A DNA stretch of 38,642 nucleotides from JAKAKT01 sp041305385 (GTDB lineage Archaea > Micrarchaeota > Micrarchaeia > Burarchaeales > JAKAKT01). Below the pieces are notes generated by a model, which did no database searches, had not been told where the DNA came from, and saw nothing but the letters and a program-made list of their open reading frames with translations. The DNA is taken from NCBI GenBank assembly GCA_041305385.1, contig JBFYLO010000021.1, positions 1 through 38,642 on the forward strand, given 5' to 3'. Every line of letters begins with the position of its first letter. The stretch's first letter is position 1. This document shows positions 34,178-38,642 of the stretch, piece by piece. Both the position numbers and the translations under genes were made by a program.

Positions 34178-34185
34178 GAACGGAT

Positions 34186-34464
34186 TCATTTTCCCAAATA
34201 CCATCGGACGTATTGCTTGTGGTTGCCAACGAAGTGGATTCGCTTGACCATCGAGCTTTCGTCTTCGATGTAGGCAATCCTGTATCCGCCGACCTCCTCG
34301 ATTTTGTACTTAGATGAATGGAGGCCTCGCCCAGGAAGAGGATTTTTCATCTGTTCGAACTTTTTCATTATCCTCTGCTGGACGCTTTTATCGAAACTGC
34401 TGAAATGCTCGTCCCAGCCCGGCTTGAATTCGAGAGCCCATTTTCGAAGTTCCAATTGGCTCAC
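34186..34464 (-). CDS. RelE/ParE-family toxin
   Basis: The protein is 92 aa. 'WALEFKPGWDEHFSSFDKSVQQRIMKKFEQMKNP', then 'GRGLHSSKYKIEEVGGYRIAYIEDE' and the closing 'IHFVGNHKQYVRWYL' are the order of RelE/ParE-type toxins. RelE members cut mRNA in the ribosome; ParE members poison gyrase. The basic/aromatic end leans to RelE, without proof. The start overlaps the antitoxin stop by 4 nt, the usual antitoxin-first layout. Confidence 0.86.
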   Translation of the reverse strand: MSQLELRKWALEFKPGWDEHFSSFDKSVQQRIMKKFEQMKNPLPGRGLHSSKYKIEEVGGYRIAYIEDESSMVKRIHFVGNHKQYVRWYLGK

Positions 34465-34709
34465 CTGTACTTTGAAAGGGCCTCCTTCTCAGACAGGTAT
34501 CTCTTCCCGGGGCGTTTCATCTCCTGCTCCTCGTCCTCAAGTTTTCTTTCGGCTAACTCTCGCTCGATATCCTTCACTAGTCCATATTCCTTGTTCAGCG
34601 AGAGGATGCCCATTCTGAGGGCATCGGTTTTCGAGCGGGCGAGCCCGATTTCGACAGCTCTCTGAAGTATTAGTTCAGGCAGTCCTTCGAACTCTAGCGT
34701 TGTTCGCAT
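34461..34709 (-). CDS. Antitoxin, ribbon-helix-helix type
   Basis: The protein is 82 aa from ATG 34709, set by GGAGGGTGA 5 nt before it. The N-terminal strand RTTLEFEGLPELILQRAVEIGLARSKTDALRMGIL is a short strand followed by two helices, as in MetJ/Arc-type antitoxins. The charged C-terminal helix (RELAERKLEDEEQEMKRPGKRY) would bind and neutralise the toxin. It very likely represses its own promoter at the palindrome 34736-34747. Confidence 0.84.
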   Translation of the reverse strand: MRTTLEFEGLPELILQRAVEIGLARSKTDALRMGILSLNKEYGLVKDIERELAERKLEDEEQEMKRPGKRYLSEKEALSKYR

Positions 34710-34735
34710 GCTAATCACCCTCCAATTGCATGCTA

Positions 34736-34758
34736 TTTATGCATAAAACGACTATATA
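34736..34758 (-). promoter_or_regulatory. Antitoxin promoter with palindromic operator
   Basis: TTTATGCATAAA (34736-34747) is a perfect 12-bp palindrome next to TATATA (34753-34758). Position between TATA box and start codon suits autorepression by a ribbon-helix-helix antitoxin dimer. Confidence 0.5.
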
Positions 34759-34780
34759 AGGTTTTGCATGGGGAAAACTG

Positions 34781-34800
34781 AGGGTTATTAAAAATAATGG
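34781..34800 (-). repeat. 20-bp direct repeat copy 2, promoter duplicate
   Basis: Identical to 34158-34177. The flanks also match for a few bases (ACT-R-AGGG). The two copies bracket the toxin-antitoxin cassette with a period of 623 bp, and this copy adjoins the S10 3'-end fragment. Confidence 0.8.
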
Positions 34801-34814
34801 AAAAAGAGACTGAA
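34800..34814. repeat. 15-bp direct repeat, left copy
   Basis: GAAAAAGAGACTGAA, repeated at 36097-36111. The two copies bracket the S10 fragment plus the ATPase gene. Confidence 0.75.
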
Positions 34815-34815
34815 C

Positions 34816-34848
34816 TCAGCCGAGCGAAATCTCGACGTGCACGGTCTC
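34816..34848 (-). pseudogene. 3' fragment of an rps10 gene
   Basis: Read on the minus strand it encodes ETVHVEISLG-stop. The real S10 in this window ends DTVHIEISLG-stop (36187-36219). 29 of 33 bases match. The differences are mostly silent or conservative, so this looks like the end of a related S10 gene brought in from elsewhere, or an old duplication. Confidence 0.8.
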
Positions 34849-34851
34849 CAA

Positions 34852-34880
34852 GCTTACGGTATAACGTAAGCCTTTAAATA
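34852..34880 (+). promoter_or_regulatory. Operator-like palindrome and TATA of the ATPase gene
   Basis: GCTTACG-GTATAA-CGTAAGC (34852-34871) is a perfect inverted repeat directly joined to CTTTAAATA (34872-34880). The TATA lies about 27 nt before ATG 34903, so the mRNA is probably leaderless. The palindrome covers the BRE position, where a bound protein would block TFB. Confidence 0.5.
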
Positions 34881-34902
34881 CCCCGCCTGCGGAATTACCT
34901 GT

Positions 34903-36093
34903 ATGGACGAGCGGGTTTGGAAAGTTATCGAGAGCTGGAATTACTGGGGGCGCGAGCCAGAGACGGGGATGCCGAGGGATGTTACCCGGCGCGCGGAAGG
35001 ACTGCTCGGAGGCCCAGAGGCCGTTTATTTCTACGGTCCTAGGAGGGCCGGCAAGACGACTGTTTGTCTTCAGCTCCTATCGCATCTCTCGAAAAAATTC
35101 GGGGCCGAGTCCTGCCTTTACATCAATTTTGAGGAGCCTTCCTTTTCTGGAATGCTGAAAACGGACTTTATAAGCGAAATCGTTGAGCGACAAAAATGGG
35201 AGTTCGGAAAACCTCCCCGTTTCGTTTTTCTCGACGAGGTTCAGGGGGTGCCTGCCTGGGAGAAGTGGGTCAGGGCAGCAGTTGACAAGAAAGAGCGCAA
35301 GGTCTTCGTGACCGGTTCGTCTGCCAAACTGTTGAGCTCGGAATTCGCGACAACACTCGGAGGGAGGGGTTTTGGATTTATGGTTCTCCCGTTCTCATTC
35401 GGAGAGTTCCAAAGGGCAAGGCCTGGCGCAAGGTTTGACGATTACCTAGAAACAGGAGGTTACCCAGCCGTCGTTCTCGAGAAAAGCGGGGAGAGGCGCT
35501 CGCGGCTCCTTGAGGAGTATTTCGAGACCGCAGTGGCGAAGGACATCTCCGCCCGCTACCAAGTCCGAGACGTGCCGACCTTAAGGACGCTCGCGGTCTA
35601 TGTGCTTACGAACTCCGGAAAACTCTTCAGCTATAACAAGCTTCGGGAGATGACGGGCCTCTCGTTTGATGCCATAAAGCTCTACCTCTCCTATCTCGAG
35701 GACGTATTCCTGGCGTTCCAGGTTCCGCAGTTCTCCTACTCAATGAAAAAAGCGATGGAAAAACCGAGAAAATACTATGCCTATGATCTCGGACTTCAGT
35801 CCGCGGTGTCAAAGTCATACAGTCCAGACTGGGGCAGAAAGGCCGAGGGGGCAGTCGCGATAGAGCTTAAAAGAAGGGGAGGGGAGCCGCAGTACTACGT
35901 TAATAACACAGAAGTCGATTTTGTGGTTAAGGACGGACTTAAGCTGACTGCGCTGAACGTTTGCTATTCGGAGAAAGCGCCAGAACGGGAAACCGCCGGA
36001 CTGGAAGAGTTCAAAAAGAAGCACCGAAACTCTGCTACCGTACTGCTTTCCGGGGAGAAACAAATTATCAAATGGCTAAAGGAAGAAAAATAA
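34903..36093 (+). CDS. AAA ATPase with DUF4143-type domain
   Basis: The protein is 396 aa. Walker A is GPRRAGKT (45-52) and Walker B FVFLDE (107-112), followed by VTGSSAKLLS (sensor 1). The C-terminal half has the DUF4143 pattern: 'YYAYDLGLQSAV' (around 288-299), 'GRKAEGAVAIELKRRGGEPQYY' and 'EVDFVVKDG', which resembles a PD-(D/E)xK nuclease-like core (E...D-x-x...K-like). Such ATPases are frequent, mobile and poorly understood in archaea. The gene is on the opposite strand to S10, EF-1A and the tRNA and sits between the real S10 end and the second S10 fragment. It looks like cargo of an insertion. Confidence 0.88.
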   Translation: MDERVWKVIESWNYWGREPETGMPRDVTRRAEGLLGGPEAVYFYGPRRAGKTTVCLQLLSHLSKKFGAESCLYINFEEPSFSGMLKTDFISEIVERQKWEFGKPPRFVFLDEVQGVPAWEKWVRAAVDKKERKVFVTGSSAKLLSSEFATTLGGRGFGFMVLPFSFGEFQRARPGARFDDYLETGGYPAVVLEKSGERRSRLLEEYFETAVAKDISARYQVRDVPTLRTLAVYVLTNSGKLFSYNKLREMTGLSFDAIKLYLSYLEDVFLAFQVPQFSYSMKKAMEKPRKYYAYDLGLQSAVSKSYSPDWGRKAEGAVAIELKRRGGEPQYYVNNTEVDFVVKDGLKLTALNVCYSEKAPERETAGLEEFKKKHRNSATVLLSGEKQIIKWLKEEK

Positions 36094-36096
36094 ACA

Positions 36097-36111
36097 GAAA
36101 AAGAGACTGAA
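36097..36111. repeat. 15-bp direct repeat, right copy
   Basis: GAAAAAGAGACTGAA, 3 nt after the ATPase stop codon. Same sequence at 34800-34814. Confidence 0.75.
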
Positions 36112-36186
36112 ACCCACGAACGAAAAACCGAATCCTCGCGGGGCGAGCCCGAGCGAGCCGGATTTTGTTTGTGCTTGTGTTCGAAA

Positions 36187-36495
36187 TCAGCCAAGCGATA
36201 TCTCGATGTGCACGGTGTCCGGGACTCTCACCCGCATGATTTGCCTGAGTGTCCTCTCGTCCTGGGCGACATCGATGATTCTCTTGTAAATCTTCATCTC
36301 CCACTTTTCGTAGGTGTCCGACCCATCCCCGCAGGGAGTCCTTCGGCAGCAAATCTTCAGTCTTTTTGTCGGAAGCGGGACCGGCCCTCGGATTTCCACT
36401 CCTGTTGCCTTTGCAATCTCCTTAATCTGACCACACACTTCGTCGAGTTCCTTGGGGTTCTTCCCAACCAACTTGATTCTTGCCTTGCTTTCCAT
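36187..36495 (-). CDS. rps10: 30S ribosomal protein S10
   Basis: The protein is 102 aa, normal length. 'ARIKLVGKNPKELDEVCGQIKEIAKATGVEIRGPVPLPTKRLKI' and the ending 'VPDTVHIEISLG' are S10 hallmarks. It is part of the 30S head. It follows EF-1A by 60 nt on the same strand, the common archaeal order. GGGTG lies about 9 nt before the ATG. Unusual is the 'ICCRRTPCGDGSD' segment, where other S10 proteins have RRSPHVD-like residues, with two Cys together. Confidence 0.95.
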   Translation of the reverse strand: MESKARIKLVGKNPKELDEVCGQIKEIAKATGVEIRGPVPLPTKRLKICCRRTPCGDGSDTYEKWEMKIYKRIIDVAQDERTLRQIMRVRVPDTVHIEISLG

Positions 36496-36516
36496 AGTTT
36501 ATCGCACCCATCAGGC

Positions 36517-36537
36517 TCCCGTCGCTAAAGGACGGGA
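36517..36537 (-). promoter_or_regulatory. Hairpin in the S10 leader
   Basis: TCCCGTC and GACGGGA form a 7-bp perfect stem around a 7-nt loop (CTTTAGC on the minus strand). It sits in the 60 nt between the EF-1A stop and the S10 start. It may be a processing or attenuation site. Confidence 0.35.
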
Positions 36538-36555
36538 TACCAAAAATAAACAAAA

Positions 36556-37830
36556 CTAAGCGCTCGCCCTCGGCGTCACGCTTAGGACGACCCCCGCGGC
36601 GACCGTCTGGCCCATGTCGCGGATGGCAAACCTGCCGAGCGGCGGGAAGTCCGCGAACTTCTCAACGACCACTGGCCTGAGCGGTTTTATCTTCACAATC
36701 GCCACGTCACCCGTCTTAATGAAGTCCGGGTTCTTCTTGGCAGTCTGCCCGGTCTTCGGGTCCTTGAGCTCCGTTATCTCGGTTATAGTGCACGCGACCT
36801 GGGTCGTGTGTATGTGGAAAACGGGCGTGTATCCGACTGCGATTGCAGTCGGGTGCTCGAGGACGACAATCTGCGCCGTGAATTCCTGCGCGACTGTCGG
36901 CGGGTTGCTGGACGGCCCAACGACCTCTCCCCTCCTCACGTCCTTCTTGTCGACGCCCTTCACGTTGAAGCCGACGTTATCGCCCGGGATTGCCTTCTCG
37001 AGCTCCTCGTGGTGCATCTCGATTTTCTTCACCTCTCCCTTCGCTCCGGAGGGCATGAAGACGACGAGTTCGCCTGGCTTGAGGACTCCTGTCTCGACCC
37101 TTCCGACGGGGACAGTGCCGTGTCCGGTTATCGTGAATACGTCCTGGACAGGAAGACGAAGTGGCTTGTCAAGCGGCTTTGGCGGGACGACGAGCTTGTC
37201 GAAGCACTCGATGAGCGTTGGGCCCGTGTACCAGGCAGTTTCGGCCGCCTTCTTGGTTATGTTCGCTCCCGTGTATGCAGATACGGGGACGAACGGGACA
37301 GTGTCGACCTTGTAGCCGATGTTCCTCAGCAATCCACTGAGGGTCGACTTGAGCTCCTCGTATTTCACCCTGTCGAAGTTCACCGCGTCCATCTTGTTAA
37401 CGGCCACGATGAGCTGGGAAATGCCGAGCACTTTCGCCAGGAAGGCGTGCTCCTTCGTCTGGGGCTGCACTCCCTCTTTCGCCGAGCAGACGAGCACGGC
37501 GGCATCAGCCTGCGATGCCCCGGTTATCATGTTCTTCACGAAGTCCCTGTGGCCGGGTGCATCGATAATCGTGAAATAGTATTTCGCTGTCTTGAACTCC
37601 TTGTGGGCCACGTCAATCGTGAGGCCCCTTTCCCTCTCCTCCTTAAGCTCGTCCATGGCGAAGGCAAACTCAAATGTCGGTTTTCCGACTTTCTCAGCCT
37701 CTTCCTTGAGCCTCCTGAGGTCCTGCTCGCTGAGAGCACCTGTTTCATACAGTACTCTGCCGACCGTTGTGCTCTTTCCATGGTCGACGTGCCCGATAAA
37801 TATCAGGTTCAAGTGTTCCTTTTCTGCCAT
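36556..37830 (-). CDS. tuf: Translation elongation factor EF-1A
   Basis: The protein is 424 aa from ATG 37830. It is the GTPase that brings aminoacyl-tRNA to the ribosome. G1 is GHVDHGKS (13-20), G3 DAPGH (90-94), G4 NKMD (145-148). The domain 2/3 signatures VGRVETGVLKPGE and 'HTTQVACTI' follow. The start is set by GGAGGTG 7 nt before the ATG; a 23-codon upstream extension lacks conservation. A TATA element is at 37876-37886. It heads the EF-1A, S10, (tRNA-Ser) transcript. Confidence 0.97.
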   Translation of the reverse strand: MAEKEHLNLIFIGHVDHGKSTTVGRVLYETGALSEQDLRRLKEEAEKVGKPTFEFAFAMDELKEERERGLTIDVAHKEFKTAKYYFTIIDAPGHRDFVKNMITGASQADAAVLVCSAKEGVQPQTKEHAFLAKVLGISQLIVAVNKMDAVNFDRVKYEELKSTLSGLLRNIGYKVDTVPFVPVSAYTGANITKKAAETAWYTGPTLIECFDKLVVPPKPLDKPLRLPVQDVFTITGHGTVPVGRVETGVLKPGELVVFMPSGAKGEVKKIEMHHEELEKAIPGDNVGFNVKGVDKKDVRRGEVVGPSSNPPTVAQEFTAQIVVLEHPTAIAVGYTPVFHIHTTQVACTITEITELKDPKTGQTAKKNPDFIKTGDVAIVKIKPLRPVVVEKFADFPPLGRFAIRDMGQTVAAGVVLSVTPRASA

Positions 37831-37875
37831 AATACACACCTCCAGTAGGAAAATACACCGCATATCTGCCAAGAC

Positions 37876-37886
37876 AATTAAATAAA
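37876..37886 (-). promoter_or_regulatory. TATA element for EF-1A
   Basis: TTTATTTAATT on the minus strand, about 50 nt before the EF-1A ATG, leaving a leader of roughly 25 nt with the GGAGGTG site. Confidence 0.5.
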
Positions 37887-37936
37887 CGTTCGCACGCAAG
37901 GCGCTAAAAGCGGCGTATGGTATTGCTGCGAATCAA

Positions 37937-38193
37937 TTTTTAAATGTTTCTGGGGCAAGAATACACTGTTGTATCTCTAGGACAAATTTCTGCGAAATTT
38001 GTCCACATTGGAATTAGCAAATTCCAACACAGGGACAAAATCGAAAAACAATACCCAAAAACGCTCAGCTCGAAATGTGCGGGCTCTCAAGAACTCGATT
38101 GGCGCGTGTTATGGTGCGCCGGCTCCGCGAGGGGCTTGCGAGCGAATCGTATTATTTTTTCGGTATATCACTATACTCTCCGGGGGTCGTTTC
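37937..38193 (+). other. Promoter and tandem hairpins, possible small RNA or pdxS leader
   Basis: TTTTTAAAT at 37937-37945 is a plus-strand TATA. Two perfect hairpins follow the expected start: GGACAAATTT/AAATTTGTCC (37980-38004, loop CTGCG) and TTGGAATT/AATTCCAA (38008-38027, loop AGCA). A weaker GGCGC/GCGCC hairpin is near 38100. No convincing protein is encoded. It is either a separate structured RNA or a long leader of pdxS, which may also have its own TATA-like GGTATATCAC at 38161. Confidence 0.4.
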
Positions 38194-38642
38194 ATGAAAA
38201 AAACAGGAACTGTAACGCTGAAAGAAGGTTTTGCGAAGATGCAGAAGGGGGGCGTCATAATGGACGTCACTACCCCAAAGCAGGCCCTGCTTGCCGAACG
38301 GACTGGAGCAGTGGCGGTGATGTCCCTTCATGCAGTTCCAGCTGACATAAGGGCCGCAGGAGGGGTCGCCAGGATGGCAGATCCATCCGTGACCCAGCAG
38401 ATAATGGCTATTGTCACCATACCCGTCATGGCAAAATGCAGGATAGGCCATTTTGCGGAAGCCCAGATTCTCCAGGAGCTTGGAGTCGACATGGTGGACG
38501 AGTCTGAAGTCCTCTCCCCTGCGGACGAGGAGAACCACATCGACAAGCACAAGTTCACAGTTCCTTTCGTTTGCGGGGCCCGCGACCTGGGCGAGGCCCT
38601 GCGCCGCATCGGCGAGGGCGCGGCCATGATCCGCACCAAGGG
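38194..38642 (+). CDS. pdxS: Pyridoxal 5'-phosphate synthase, PdxS subunit (partial)
   Basis: 149 codons are visible before the window ends. The enzyme joins ribulose/ribose 5-phosphate, glyceraldehyde 3-phosphate and ammonia (from PdxT) to PLP. The signature GGVIMDVTTPKQALLAERTGAVAVM with Asp24, the Schiff-base lysine Lys81 in MAKCRIGHF, and 'DESEVLSPADEENHIDKHKF' are all present; 'FVCGARDLGEALRRIGEGAAMIRTKG' continues past the edge. It is divergent from EF-1A. PdxT is not in the window. Confidence 0.95.
   Translation, partial: MKKTGTVTLKEGFAKMQKGGVIMDVTTPKQALLAERTGAVAVMSLHAVPADIRAAGGVARMADPSVTQQIMAIVTIPVMAKCRIGHFAEAQILQELGVDMVDESEVLSPADEENHIDKHKFTVPFVCGARDLGEALRRIGEGAAMIRTK

Noticed and set aside
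37831..37899. 23-codon N-terminal extension of EF-1A
   Set aside because: It spans the TATA-proximal leader and lacks conservation; GGAGGTG sits right before ATG 37830.
37944..38345. A 133-codon plus-strand ORF ahead of pdxS
   Set aside because: It overlaps the certain pdxS frame for 150 nt, covers perfect hairpins, and its protein has no recognisable feature.
1..38642. CRISPR arrays, insertion sequences, integrases or transposases
   Set aside because: No regularly spaced repeats and no transposase or integrase motif was found; the duplications at 34158-36219 are direct repeats without an enzyme.

Overview
The window is archaeal. The evidence is EF-1A next to ribosomal protein S10, an archaeal LonB-type protease fragment with two membrane spans inserted in its AAA+ domain, the replication factor C large subunit, archaeal-type PheS/PheT, RNase Z, a class III signal-peptide pilin, TATA/BRE promoters that often sit about 25-30 nt before the start codon, and a tRNA gene interrupted by bulge-helix-bulge introns. 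The 'KGQSAIEQ' pilin leader, the many short lineage-specific proteins and the intron-rich tRNA fit a DPANN-type archaeon (Micrarchaeota or Diapherotrites-like). That placement is an inference, not a phylogeny.

Layout. 1-462: intergenic, with a terminator-like hairpin and a strong orphan promoter. 463-2238: a repeat protein with three winged-helix-like modules. 2290-3018 (-): an alpha/beta-hydrolase lipoprotein. 3151-5687: an OPT-family transporter overlapping a type II pantothenate kinase-like gene. 5889-23035: an 17-kb block of lineage-specific proteins. It holds a 472-aa protein with a poly-Gly tail, a 1711-aa membrane-anchored coiled-coil protein, a 1002-aa secreted Cys-rich protein, a 535-aa soluble protein on the minus strand, and a 1857-aa protein whose last ~500 residues look like a beta-barrel ending in Phe. 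23045-23584 (-): a type IV pilin-like protein.

23662-25995: LonB truncated inside its AAA+ domain and continuing into an intein (Hint) N-half, followed 15 nt later by the RFC large subunit. 26026-29932 (-): a membrane-anchored secreted protein, pheS and pheT in one operon. 29992-31098: an UlaG-like metallo-hydrolase and a SecB-like small protein. 31141-32768 (-): RNase Z and a lipoprotein. 32831-33849: three small proteins.

33912-37830 (-) is an ancestral EF-1A / S10 / tRNA-Ser order that appears to have been invaded twice. A RelE-type toxin-antitoxin cassette lies between two copies of the tRNA promoter. A DUF4143-type ATPase lies between the real S10 3' end and a second 10-codon fragment of an S10 3' end. 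The tRNA-Ser(UGA) itself carries two introns, one of them in the T loop. 37937-38193 holds tandem perfect hairpins behind a promoter. The window ends inside pdxS.

The strongest candidates for something undescribed are (1) the possible split intein in LonB, (2) the twice-invaded rps10/tRNA-Ser locus, (3) the T-loop tRNA intron, and (4) the giant-protein block with an outer-membrane-like barrel in an archaeon.
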